Of a stretch of 60,000 nt of DNA, positions 11,721 through 22,625 are shown piece after piece. The notes beneath the pieces are model-generated. The model saw only the letters and a list, made by a program, of their open reading frames with translations, ran no database searches and was not told the origin of the DNA. A program made the translations under genes and the position numbers. Numbering within the stretch: position 1 is the first letter of the stretch; every line of letters begins with the position of its first letter. This DNA comes from Tubiluchus corallicola (Eukaryota > Priapulida > Priapulimorpha > Priapulimorphida > Tubiluchidae), in NCBI GenBank assembly GCA_030141605.1, contig JAQGDQ010000012.1, positions 1,198,359 through 1,258,358 of the forward strand. The letters are read 5' to 3'.

Positions 11721-14051
11721 CAGCATTATTAAAAGCCACTCTTCTCTACAGTTGCTATAAATATCTCTTCCTTCATACCGAGATGTTGTGTAACTCTTTC
11801 AGTTATCTCTAAAGATGAATCACTGACAAATGTTTGAAGCGAGAAGTCACTATAATCATTGATAAAAACCAACCCACCTACTCATTAACGAATTTAATAC
11901 TTTTATTAATAATATCCGATGACGCAATTATCATAATCATTTTTCGTTTCTTCGAGTACTTGAAATGAAATAAAGAAAAATGTTCGAGTTGTTAACCAGA
12001 AATTACCTGAATAAAGCATTATGTAAGATAATTGCGAGATAAAAAAAAATTAAGGAACTTTCGTGATTAATTTTTTTCGTAGGTTTCTGAAACTATAATT
12101 TATGTAATTAAGGGGTAATATGTTATCGTATGTGACATGTACAAATACGGGCGATATAATTCAAAAATGAGAAAAAATTCCGCACGCAAATTACATTTTT
12201 TTATCTTTTTTTTATCAATATTTTGTTTCCTGCACAGCGCAGTGCTATTTCTCATAAGTAATACATTAATCCAGTAATTAAGTAAATACAGGATTTCAAA
12301 CAAGGTGTGATCAAGATTTTTACACGGATTGCTGTTTTATCAGTATTGTCTGTAAACCGTATTATATGTAGACTTGCCGGTTAATCTATATGATTTATCA
12401 GGTGTCAGTTAACACCCTTAAGGTAGTACGATTACCTGTTGGCCCACACACAAGAAGTGTAATTATTCTGAGGTGAATCAAGTGAGGTTTTCCCTAACCG
12501 TAAGATGATTTGCGATATGAGACTTATAGTCGACTAAATCATGCTAATGCCGCGAATTTTCGCGCATGTGGTAGATTGACAGATATTAACTATACAGCCC
12601 ACACAAGTTAATACGGAGTATAAATATAAGGTCGAACTTACACATGAGCTGATAAAGTCAAATAAAGAATCGTGCAAATATAAAATGACCATCAAACAGA
12701 TTATAGATACGTCATTCATATTGAACAAAAGTACGTAGGGTTAGAGATGCCTCTTAATCTGCTATGCACAGTTACCTATCGAAAAAGTCAACTTCTTAAA
12801 CAATTGAGAACAGCTCAAATTTTATAATAAAACTCGACATGTGCAGTGTTGATTTGTGACTGTACAGCCTATTACCTGAATAATTGTACCACAATTTTGA
12901 TAACTAAAATCATGCAGCAGTCTGATATTGTAAACTTCTTGAACATCTGAAATTTGGTAAACTACCGCCAGCCTTTTATGGAAAAATGAGCTATAAATTT
13001 CAAGAAAAATGATTTCACATTAAGATTACAAATTATTTACACTATGTCTGATTAAGTAACTAGGTGTTGGGAATCACCTAATATTCTCAGTGATTTGTGT
13101 TGCAAAGAATTCATAATTTTTACAACATAAGAACAGTTTATTTACAAAGTTGACATATAAAAAAACTAACACGTTAAATTTTGGTACATTGACAATGCGC
13201 ACGCAACAAAATTGTATTAAGCTAATAGAGCGAACGCTAAAGAACGTCGGCCTTTTTGATGTTTATGCAGTGGCACTAGGTAATGCCGAAAAAACAGGCA
13301 GTGTTAACGCTTTGTAAATGTAACGTGCATGTGTGATTTTTATATTCTTACTAAATCTATTTTTTTATCAAGCTGGTGTTGGGCTACACACTGATAATTA
13401 TCGCAAATTGTAATGAAACAGTGGACAATGCTAAAATAAAAACAAATTTTGATTCTTTACTTGTAGCAATTGCACTGACAATTATTTGACAATTTTTCCG
13501 AAAATTCAATGATTTTGAAATAACTATTTTGAAAAGGCTAAAAGTTCACACTCACATACTGTAAAAACATGTAGAGAACACCGTGTTATTAAAATTAGGG
13601 GCAACGTGGTGTCGTAAATCTAAATCTAATTAATAAAGTCAATGACATAATTTTTGCAAAACATTATGTTTAGAACATTTGTTTTATTGGCCTTACTGCA
13701 CTGTAAGGATCTTTATGAATATAATTTTGCTTTGCAAGGTAACTAACAACTTGTAGAACACACTCAGGTTACACAGCGTTATCTTTGTGCTGGAGATTGT
13801 TAAACAATAAACATCAAGCCTGGTCAACAATGTGTACTTGTAGATGTTATAAGCAGAGCCCTGTATTCATTTACTACGTAAATATGTTTTCATATTTCAT
13901 CCCCTTGCGCCATCTGGCGAGTGAAAAAGTCAAAAATTTAATAACGGTGGCGCAACACAGCTAGTCAACTAATGGCATCACAAACATAGTGAGATTAACT
14001 AATTCTTTAATCGTTAGCTACAGTCAAGGTGCGATAAAGATTTCTTCGTTA

Positions 14052-14226
14052 TCGTACTCCCTTTGTAATACCAACTTTGCTTAACCTCAAATTTTTCGCA
14101 AAGGAAAATGCGTACGCAAAGGCATGCCGGTATAATATTATATACGTCGTTACAATGCAATAATGCACCAAGTTGCCAACTTTATTTGTATCCTCAAAGT
14201 AGGCGGTATAATGAGGTTTGACTGTA
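14052..14226 (-). mobile_element. possible DNA-transposon fragment
   Basis: Read on the minus strand, the segment opens with TACAGTCAAACCTCATTATA. This resembles the terminal repeats (CAGTCAAACCTCGTTATAACG-like) of pogo/Tc1-type elements widespread in marine invertebrates. No matching second terminus or target duplication was identified, so it may be a solo end or a coincidence. The assignment is from memory of the family. Confidence 0.3.
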
Positions 14227-14424
14227 CGTTTATTCTGAGAGAAACTATTTTGTTGCGTACGCAACTGTGATCAGTGTACAAAAGGTTACGCGTATTAACA
14301 GCGCATAAAGAAGAAATATCGTGTTTTTTATTCTTTAATTTTTGGGATTTATTATTGCTCAAATTCAAATTCTTATTAAGAATCACCCAAGGGCACATAA
14401 CACAGTCGTGAAGAAAGAATAAAA

Positions 14425-14690
14425 ATTTCTCAATCAAAGCGAATGTTATTTCATCATTATCATTAACGCATAACCTGACAAAAAGCACACAAATATTAAA
14501 CCTACTAATAACACAATATTTAATCTCGACAAAGGATTTCTCGGTCAAGGTAAATGTTATTCATGCATTCGCATTACTATCGTCATTGAATGTAATTTAA
14601 TCAACAGACAACAGCGCAAAAATTTACTCCTATCAAATAACACAAAAGTCTGTATGAGGAAGGATTTCTCAGACAAGGTGATTCTCACTC
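14425..14690. repeat. degenerate ~110-130 bp tandem repeat
   Basis: A motif of the form ATTTCTCxxxCAAGGTxAATG recurs at 14425, 14536 and 14664 (spacings 111 and 128). Similar sequence (TTATT, then CATTATC/GTCATTG) follows the first two copies. The copies are diverged and no function is apparent. Confidence 0.45.
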
Positions 14691-15320
14691 TCGTCACTAT
14701 TGTTAAGAAAGTAACGCAGTGATTTGATTGATTTGTTTTTTATTTTCAAATTCATAAGTGACGAAATTTATATACTGAAAGTTGCAATTTGCATGAAAGT
14801 TGTAATACAAGTACTATACTCCGTATTTACAGCTAAACGAAACCAGCTATTGCTAAAAAAAACGCACAGTTCGGCAGTGAGTCGCAAGAACAACCAATTT
14901 ATGCTATCAAACAGGAAAGCAAGTAAATGAAAATATAAAACAAGTAAAATAGCACGTAGGTTATAACTACTGCTTTACAATCTTAGAATGTAACCACAAA
15001 ACACAGCGTGTTAAAGCATTTATGATGACTGCTTTGATGATTAGTGTTAAAATACAGTTTGACCATAATAGTTAACTTCCATTTGCCATGATATAACTCA
15101 ATCATGCAAAATTATGAAGCCAAAAAATAATAAAGTGCATTAATAGTATTAAAATAAATAAATAATAGTAAAATGAAATAATTTTTCAATAAAAAAGCAA
15201 GCACGGGTATTGTTAGAGTTTAAAATAAAATGTTAAAAGTTTTCCTTATAAATTATAATTTAGACGTGGAATGTTGCCATGGCTATGTGACCACCCAAAC
15301 TAGTTATTTAATCTAATCAC

Positions 15321-15390
15321 AATATGTAGGTACTGAACAGGCCATAATCTGTGCATGCATCTACTCATAATATGTAGGACTGAACAGACC
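15321..15390. repeat. short tandem duplication
   Basis: AATATGTAGGtACTGAACAG at 15321 is nearly repeated at 15369 as AATATGTAGGACTGAACAG, a 48-base period with one indel. It is a minor local duplication. Confidence 0.6.
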
Positions 15391-16158
15391 AACAGAAGCC
15401 AGCATCAACTAGAAAGCCTAGTACTACAGTAAATTTTAGAACATTGTTGAAGAATTTAGTTATATATAAGCGGAGTTAGTAGACAATCTAATCTAAGAAA
15501 AAATCAAATTATCAGTTAACATGAATGTTCGAAAATTGAACTTGAATGTAAACAGTAACCACAACAATACTTATAATAGTAAATAATGTGATGTAATTAT
15601 GACAACTGTCAATTGATTAATATAGGGCATATACTACTATACTTCAAGTTTAACTTAAGGAAAAAAGCTTTGGTAATTTTACAGCTTAAGCAGGTACCTC
15701 AAAAAAGCACAAGAGTCACTAACATGTAATAGCATACAACAAACTTAATTTAAATGAGACCAAAATATGTGGAATGCATGCCAGTAATCTAATGAATATA
15801 GTATGACCAAAATCAATGAAATGGTTTAAGAACAACACAAGATCGCTATTTGGCAAAGAGCAGATGCCAGATTAAATAGATTCAGATTAAATAGTAAAAT
15901 TCACATTAATAGAAAAGACTGATTACTAAAATTTGGTTATCATTAACAACACCATGCTAAATCACATAAAAGTAAAACCCTCCTCAACAAAAATATAAAA
16001 AGTATCAACTGAAGGCTTACAACTGAAAAACTAAACTCAAACAGGTATGTATTACAGCTGCAGAATTAGAAGTAGTACATGTACTAGCTGATAGACTATA
16101 CATATCAGCATAATTAGAATTATCAACAAGTCTAAAAGCAAAGTAAATACAAATGATA

Positions 16159-16164
16159 TTTATT
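16159..16164 (-). terminator. AATAAA poly(A) signal, probable end of ADA2 transcript
   Basis: TTTATT on the plus strand reads AATAAA on the minus strand, about 265 bases beyond the ADA2 stop codon. It is a plausible cleavage/polyadenylation signal for that gene, but AT-rich DNA makes chance matches common. Confidence 0.4.
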
Positions 16165-16426
16165 CACGTTATCGTGCAAATAAAGTAACATATATACAAA
16201 GGCATACAGGATATATAAAAGGGATGAAATGCGATAATGATGCACCATACAGACAACACTGACAATGGGGCAATATAAATGATTTTAAGAAAATATAACT
16301 TTCAAAAAGCTCTTTGAATTTTAATTAAATGTATTTATAATACTGCAAATATTATTCGTGAACCCAAAATGCATGCAAGTATTTGCAAACCAAAGTACAC
16401 CTAGGAAAATGATGGTTTTGATTACT

Positions 16427-17998
16427 TTACACTTTTTGCGAGTATTCATCAACTACTTCTTGCAGAAATATTATCCACTTTCTTTGCCACAAATTATAAG
16501 CCTTCTCCTTCTCCTGTTCAGATAGGGTACTGTATTTGATAGAGTTGAGAGAAAGTTTCTTAAGTGTTGCCAAGTTGGCATCTTGACCAGCTATGCCCAT
16601 GAAAAACTCATAGAAATCATAGGACAGTCCACTGGCACCCCATAATGGAGGATCATCAGATCCAATTACCATGGGATGATCCTGCGCAAATAAAGTACTA
16701 GCTGGGTGGTTTTGCAAATTATTGACTAGGCCCAAGACTTGGTTTGATATTGGACACAGTTCAATGGGTATGTCTTTATCTTTTGTTACTTTAATGCACA
16801 TTGGGTGTTTTGTAATCGCATAACCATGTCCAATGCGTTTGGTATTAAGTAGTATAGCATCTATGAGATTTCTGTCAGAGGATGTGCCAAAATCATTAGT
16901 CTCGCCAGCGTGGAAGAAATATGGCAAGTCAACTGGGGGATTTAATGTAGACGGATACAGCAATTCATTTCGAAATTCATAAAGTGGCATTCCTAAATCC
17001 TCTTGACCAACTAGATCAAATCCTGTAAAAATATCCGGATAATTTTTCTGAAATGAAAGAGACTGTTTAACACATTCCAGAACAACCTCTTTTGAAGCTA
17101 CTCTGTGAATACAATATTGAAGTTTTGCACCAATAAAGTCTGTATTATCATTAACAAATTGTTTTGTCGTTTCATCGTACAATTTGAGTGCCCATTCCAA
17201 ATCATGAGTACTACCATCTAATTCATATACACCACCTGCTCCCAGTAAGGATCTAAATTCCAGAAACATTACATTGTCAGCATGAAATTCTGCTAAACCG
17301 GCATAATAATAATCTCTGAATACTGGAGCATAAAAAATCAAACCAATTATGGTGCCAAAAATCTGTTCGAAACGTTTCCAAACAACGTCTATATTAGGAT
17401 ACACCTTCTCTGGTTCAGCAACAAACAATGTCAGTTTACTGCTTAACCATTCATCAAACTCAGCAACATTCCTTGCTGCCTTACGCTCATCTGCTACAAG
17501 TTTCCATTCGCAATCATTCTCTTTTGCTGGAGGAGTAAGAGAAAACCGGAACTGCAGATTGTCTTTGCCAACACACATATAGCAATGCTCGCGATACGTA
17601 GCATTCTTTACAAGCCAGTCACCAGATGTGATAGCTAAGTCGTGAGTGTGCAAACACCCACCTTTTGGCATCTTTCTAATTATTCTGAAAACACGACTGT
17701 CATCTATTAGTTTTTTTGCACGGAAGAAATGCATGGCAGGTGGAAACAAGCGAGTCTTTTTAGCAGCCTCGAACTCGTCCAACTTTTCCCTGTTCAATAT
17801 TTCAGACACACGCTGTTCCAAACCAAACAAGTTTTCTCCTCCACCTAGCTGAAGCGATAACTCTTTTGAAAGAATATTCTTCCTCTTATCGTCGTAACTT
17901 CCCATGTTATTTAGCAAGCTCATCAGCACTAAACATAATCGTAGAACAGCACCGTATCGTTTTTTTCCTAGTCCAGCAATTGCGTCCCTGCACGCCAT
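16427..17998 (-). CDS. secreted adenosine deaminase, ADA2/ADGF family, single exon
   Basis: Complete 523-residue ADA2 (CECR1/adenosine deaminase-related growth factor), which deaminates extracellular adenosine and 2'-deoxyadenosine to inosines. Human ADA2 has a similar length (511). A short hydrophobic stretch near residues 17-29 may be the signal peptide; it is weak. All expected active-site motifs are present: MPKGGCLHTHD (zinc ligands H117, H119), FFHAGE (H363 zinc ligand, E366 catalytic), RIGHG (H391), ELCPISNQVL and GSDDPPLWG (D448/D449). C139, C142 and C163 fall in the ADA2-specific insert where the family has a disulfide, with an NAT sequon at N132. It should be catalytically competent. 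Start: first ATG, with G at -3. Unlike most animal ADA2 genes, no intron interrupts it. It lies on the same strand as the glypican and PADI exons. Family assignment is very secure. Confidence 0.95.
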   Translation of the reverse strand: MACRDAIAGLGKKRYGAVLRLCLVLMSLLNNMGSYDDKRKNILSKELSLQLGGGENLFGLEQRVSEILNREKLDEFEAAKKTRLFPPAMHFFRAKKLIDDSRVFRIIRKMPKGGCLHTHDLAITSGDWLVKNATYREHCYMCVGKDNLQFRFSLTPPAKENDCEWKLVADERKAARNVAEFDEWLSSKLTLFVAEPEKVYPNIDVVWKRFEQIFGTIIGLIFYAPVFRDYYYAGLAEFHADNVMFLEFRSLLGAGGVYELDGSTHDLEWALKLYDETTKQFVNDNTDFIGAKLQYCIHRVASKEVVLECVKQSLSFQKNYPDIFTGFDLVGQEDLGMPLYEFRNELLYPSTLNPPVDLPYFFHAGETNDFGTSSDRNLIDAILLNTKRIGHGYAITKHPMCIKVTKDKDIPIELCPISNQVLGLVNNLQNHPASTLFAQDHPMVIGSDDPPLWGASGLSYDFYEFFMGIAGQDANLATLKKLSLNSIKYSTLSEQEKEKAYNLWQRKWIIFLQEVVDEYSQKV

Positions 17999-18190
17999 AA
18001 CGAAAAACTGGTTTCAAAAACGAAATTCCTAGCGCTGTCGTGAGCGAACACGTCGTTACCAAGTAGAAACATCATTGTCGATGAGAACAATCACTGTTTT
18101 TTTATTTTTAGCGACAAATTTCAAACCACATTTTGCACTTAAGAGGCTAATTTCACGACAAATCTATAAACTTTTCTCTGCTATTCTCAC

Positions 18191-18254
18191 CATATCATTA
18201 AATAACCGGAAGACATGCTGTACTTCCTCAGGCCACTTGACCTTCTTGACACTT
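18191..18254 (-). CDS. candidate small exon, unidentified
   Basis: On the minus strand GGGTTTCAG precedes, and ATG|GTGAGAAT follows, a 64-base segment open as one base plus 21 codons. The peptide contains VKKVKWPEEVQHVFRLF, which looks like genuine charged, amphipathic coding sequence. It lies about 190 bases upstream of the ADA2 ATG on the same strand. It could be a 5' exon of an alternative transcript, a separate gene or a transposon-derived piece. Its phase (needs two bases before it) does not fit the PADI exons. No family is recognised. Confidence 0.25.
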
Positions 18255-18650
18255 CTGAAACCCTGCACTGCGCTGCTGCTGCAGTGCTGTACGTCTTAAT
18301 TCTTAACGACCTCTATAACATCACACAACATGCACGTGCGCATACATGACCAGCTCGGCTCGCTGCTCCTTTGCAACGCACAGCGTCATCTATTATACTC
18401 AAATAAATTTAAATCAATATGGTTATTTATCTATGTCGATTGCTGAGCACTATGCATTTTCATGCTCCGCTTGGCCAAGTGCTTGTTGTAAATTTCGGTT
18501 AGTCGGAATTCGGAACTTGCAACAAGTTCATCGGTCGTAGTAGATTAGTATGGTGTGGCCGTAGTTCACTCACGTGTCAGGCATCACACACCAGCTCTCA
18601 GTCACTCACGACTGTTTGTTGACCCAATTTACTTGCGCTCATCTATATTA

Positions 18651-18740
18651 TCCTACTCATTGATTCATTTACTCATTGATTTACTCTACTCATCTACTCC
18701 TTGATCATACATCCACCCATTGACTCGTGCATTAAAAGAA
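18651..18740. repeat. decayed ACTCATTGATTC-type repeat
   Basis: Variants of ACTCATTGATTCATTT recur several times (CCTACTCATTGATTC, TTTACTCATTGATTTA, CTACTCATCTACTCC, CCACCCATTGACTCG). It looks like an old tetranucleotide-derived minisatellite. Confidence 0.5.
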
Positions 18741-19249
18741 AAGCCAAGGCTATTGGGTGAACTTATTTTAATATTTGAGAAAAATATTAATAAGTTTCAG
18801 CATTAAAACTCTGGTAAGCGTCTTGTGTAATTAATAAAATCAATTTAAAATCGCGATAATTTCATGTATGGGCGCGTTCATTTGAACGAAGAATAACCAT
18901 GTGGTTATCGTGCAAAATAAACACCTATCCATCCGGCATCCAGGTGCTGGAACAAACTAATGCAGCTGCAGTTACTATTATCAACTACAAACAATCCAAA
19001 ACGTTAAACGAGAAATAATTAATACTGTTTATCTCGCTACTCAGTATCTAATAAAAAGCAATCACCGAAGAAACAATCACCATGGAATTAACCCCGTGAA
19101 AGTAATAAAATAAACTAAAACCGAACTCAATAAATTAAGTAATTGCAGTGCGAGTGAAACTACAGACGCTTTGCAACGCGTGCTTTCACAACATTCACGT
19201 TGCCACCAGCTTACGTCATTTTTTCAGATATGCCTGCAGCGAGGTTTGT

Positions 19250-19800
19250 TCAGAGATGAGCGGATCACAGTCTGCGGCGTGGATTGAACCAACCAAGATT
19301 TGCAACAGTTTTTGCAGATCGGACCGAACTACAGATTTGTTATTGAAAATAATGCGGATGGCATAAAACATTTTTTTATCACTGTTAATCGCCGAAGTGC
19401 AGTCTGTGTTTAGTAAATGAGTCCGTTTTTATTTTATCCTGCTGATATTTACTGTCATTCTCAATTAATTTGTTTGTTTTGTTTTCCTGATGAGAACAGA
19501 CTGCAAACAACAATTTTTTTATTTTTTATCACACGTACTGCAGCTGCGCGTTTTTCAAAATGTAAGTTATCGTTGTACAAGATTTTTTGGTAAAAGAATT
19601 AACTTTTGATTAAAGTTAGCTTTTTGAGCAGGATTGCTAATTTGAAATTTTGCGAATCGGGCAGGAGTTCGATTCACAAATTGAAAAGTTCAGTGGCGGG
19701 AGCAAAATGCCGCTTTAAATGCAGTTCAAGCGGACTGCGGATTTGCAATTTACGGACCGATTTGTTGCGGACTGAGAAATTAGCCGATCCCTCCACTCAC
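19250..19800. mobile_element. possible degraded hAT-like non-autonomous element
   Basis: The left part carries CAGAGATGAGCGGATC and the right part GATCCCTCCACTCACG, which may be diverged inverted termini. In between, GCGGAT/GCGGAC and GATCGGACCG-like words cluster at both ends, as in many hAT non-autonomous elements. Target duplications could not be confirmed and the inner sequence encodes nothing recognisable. Assignment is tentative. Confidence 0.3.
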
Positions 19801-20336
19801 GTGTTCGTTTGGCGGGCGGGAGATGAGAATAATTTAAATTTCTTTTGCATTTTTAAGTTCAGATTGTGTGATAATTTCGATTTTTTCAATTATTGCATAT
19901 TAATTTTTTGGAATACTGCATAACATTCTGATTCAGAAAGAACAAAAAGCATTTGCGTTGCAATTAATTCCAAAAACAACTGTGTTCTCCTTCAAATTAA
20001 CCTGATGTTCAACGAATTTTGAAGACTACTACGTAGAGGGCAACACAAGTCCTTGCAAAGATGCAAAAGTAACTTGATCACTAAACAAACAGTTAAACTA
20101 ATTAAGCGATCAGACTAACATCATAAATTTTGAAAAATATTTTGCCAGAAATTGACACCTCAGCACACGGAGCGTCGTTCACACATAACAGCAAGTGCAT
20201 CAACAAATTGACAATAGCGTCAAACTATAGAAAAATGTATATGTATATAATTACATATGATTACAAAAATCGGGGTTGCACTAGTCTTACCTCTTTGGGG
20301 CAGCTAAAAAAGCTAAAAACGTAAACGTGCACTTAC

Positions 20337-20468
20337 CTTAAAACTGCTGTTGAATTCTACTAGTCCATCTCTGTCTGCATCCACATCTATTGAGATCATA
20401 ACTGATGTGATGTGCACTTCCGCTTGAGATATCAATTCATTGCGCGATGTTTTATAATTATAAATGAC
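20337..20468 (-). CDS. peptidylarginine deiminase, exon with Ca-binding loop (third exon found)
   Basis: This 132-base, 44-codon, phase-0 exon is bounded by an acceptor (GATTGTAG|GTCATT) and a near-perfect donor (TTTTAAG|GTAAGTGC). Its centre reads ISIDVDADRDGLVEF, almost identical to the ISLDVDADRDGVVE segment of vertebrate PADI N-terminal domains, an acidic loop that contributes to calcium binding in PADI2. The preceding VIYNYKTSRNEL matches the VTVNYYDEEG strand of PADI2 in position. The exon limits appear to match vertebrate PADI exon 3. It joins in frame to the exon at 22626-22770. The next exon, which in the family carries a GAILLVNCD-like segment, was not found anywhere to the left in this window. 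Confidence 0.85.
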
Positions 20469-20697
20469 CTACAATCGCAAAAAGATAAATAATCGCTTAT
20501 TCGGTCTACTATTTATTAGCAAGCTTATTAGTCAAATAATATTACATACACATTAGCGTTATTCAAAATATAAAAGTAAAATAAAAATAAAAACAAATAC
20601 TTCAAAAATTACTATAAATGCAAGAGACTCCAGAAGCGCATAATTGCTTATTAACGACAAGGGCCACCATATAACACAGTCAATACTAGTCGTACAC

Positions 20698-20713
20698 TGT
20701 ACAATATTGTACA
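20698..20713. repeat. 16-bp perfect palindrome in PADI intron
   Basis: TGTACAATATTGTACA is a perfect palindrome, flanked on both sides by copies of ACTAGTCGT, so the block is also a small direct repeat. It may be a slippage product; no protein site is recognised. Confidence 0.7.
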
Positions 20714-21134
20714 CTAGTCGTTACTGTACAATAAATAAAGAAGAAAATAATCGATCTATTTACATACATGCCTAATTAAAATAACATGACATGATCACCT
20801 AATTATTTAGCAAATAATGCTTGTGTTTATTTTTAAATCTAGAATTTAATTAGTTGGGCTTCGAATTTCAATTCCATTTCAGTCAATTCAATAGATTTAT
20901 TTGTCCCTTTGTGTTACATAATAAAGTACGCTGCATAATCATTGACTAACAAATGGAAACAGAAACGAGGCGGCGAAAAATCTAAAGTCACCTAAGCTGC
21001 CACCCCCATACCACCATCAATATTCATATTTGAATGCCATGTTATTTTTCGTGATATAGTATGAGTGCTTGGCTGCAGTATTTTCATTTATAGATGACTC
21101 TACCATATGCAATATCTATCACAGCTTTCCTATT

Positions 21135-21308
21135 AGTCTGGTCTGTTAAGGCCAAATGTTGATGAAATGGGGACTGACTGGATACAGTTACCAAACTTTC
21201 AGGAATGTACTATTTGTACCATTTTGACCTAAAATGGCCTAAAAACATTCCTGGAAATTTGGTAGCTGTATCCAATCAGTCCCCTTTTTTCGGCTGACAG
21301 ACCAGACT
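21135..21308. repeat. 174-bp fold-back inverted repeat in PADI intron
   Basis: The arms start and end with a perfect 12-base inverted pair (AGTCTGGTCTGT and its complement). An inner 40-base pair, beginning GGGGACTGAYTGGATACAG, matches 36 of 40, all differences being transitions. The spacer of about 37 bases contains another small hairpin (CCATTTTgacctAAAATGG). Transcribed as part of the PADI intron it would form a long hairpin RNA. It is most likely a small fold-back transposon (MITE). A TATT repeat on both sides could be a target duplication but is too short to trust. Confidence 0.75.
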
Positions 21309-21582
21309 GTATTGCACACTTCAACTTCTACAATGAAATAAACACTTTTTGCGAGCAATTTTGTGCATATTGTGTCCGTTGCCACTGGTTCTAGCTTTAT
21401 TTTGTTTTGCTTACGGCACCTCAAGTAAAAGAAAATTGTTATCAACGTGCAACGACGAGCATTATTAAATTTAATGTCGGATAAAATGTTTTGAAAATGT
21501 AGGATGGCTCGCGCTGCGCAGCCTAGTTTTTATAACGATATTGCACACTGCACCAACACATTTACGTATGCTGTGCAGTTTT

Positions 21583-21650
21583 CTCGTGGCGCGGTGAAAA
21601 TGGCACGGTAAAGTGGCACGCAAAAAATGGCACAAATATAAAAGCAGGTA
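21583..21650 (-). repeat. GTGCCATTTT-type array, left copy (inverted)
   Basis: Three to four diverged units of GGTAAAATGGCACA type (complement of TGTGCCATTTTACC) lie here. They point opposite to the larger array at 22425-22556. The pair may be subterminal repeats of one non-autonomous transposon. Confidence 0.5.
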
Positions 21651-22424
21651 AAAGCAAGGCACGTATTTTGGTGCAATTGATTTTCATAATAAAACTAGAA
21701 TGCACTCAATAGGAAGCAGATCTCTACCAAAGTTGAACAATCCTAAACTTATTCGACTGATTCTTTAGATTAAAAAAATTAACAAAAAGATAAACAAGCA
21801 AATATACAAAAATGTGCCAGTATTGGTATTATATAGAGTAGCAAAAGGCTAATATTTGTTTATTAAACAGATTTATAATCAATAATGCACGAATGTTAAA
21901 CATAGTGTTTATCTCCCTTTTTAAAATTAATTTTGGCGATGGTAATAGACTGACAAATGTATACGTATTTACATACCAAATCACCTTATAACGCTATACA
22001 CATTAATAAGCAAAGGTTGTAGACAGCGCTACACAGTTTTACAAGCGAGAATTTCTCGAAATGGAACTGGAACTAACTCGTAGTTGTTTGTCTAGGTGGA
22101 GATAATAAAAAATAAGTATTAAACACTCCCACTGAGACCTTCACAAAATGCCTCACGAATGTTTTTTATATGTGGTGTTCGGTTAAGTTTTGCGAAAAAA
22201 GAACTGGCGAAAAGATTCCCAATTTGGTACCCTAAACCCCGCCTTTCTTCACAAGGTTTCTTGGAAATCTGTTAGATAGTTTTTGCGTAATAGGCTTACT
22301 GTTGTAACAGACGAAAAAACCAAACAAACAAACTATGTTGAATCATGACTTCCTTGGCAGAGGTAAAAATAAGTAAAATAATTATCCCCCACTGTAAACC
22401 TAACCCTAAACACAGATTTTACAA

Positions 22425-22556
22425 AGTGTGCCATTTCTTCCTGTGCTATTTTTACCTACGCCATTTTACTTTTTTTTCCATTTGTGCCATTCTTTCATGT
22501 GCCATTTTTACCATGCCATTTTTACTGTGCCATTTTTAGCTGTGCCATTTTACCTA
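22425..22556 (+). repeat. TGTGCCATTTTTACC minisatellite, about nine units
   Basis: GCCATTTT or a close variant recurs at 14-16 base spacing nine times. The last four units (from about 22498) are the best preserved. It ends 70 bases before the PADI exon at 22626. The inverted partner at 21583-21650 lies about 0.8 kb away in the same intron. Confidence 0.75.
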
Positions 22557-22625
22557 CACATTCAGTTTTCGCGCTAGATTCTGAGGTTTTTAATGATAAT
22601 CGTAGAAGAAACTTATCCCAGGTAC

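Larger units (their letters stand above)
11721..16158. other. AT-rich intergenic DNA with repeat remnants
   Basis: No confident gene. It contains a possible transposon end at 14052-14226, a degenerate tandem repeat at 14425-14690, a short tandem duplication at 15321-15390 and one weak minus-strand exon candidate (12436-12493). The right part flanks the 3' end of the ADA2 gene. Confidence 0.5.

Noticed and set aside
22390-22412. CCTAACCCTAA, telomere-like word
   Set aside because: Fewer than two units; not a telomeric array.
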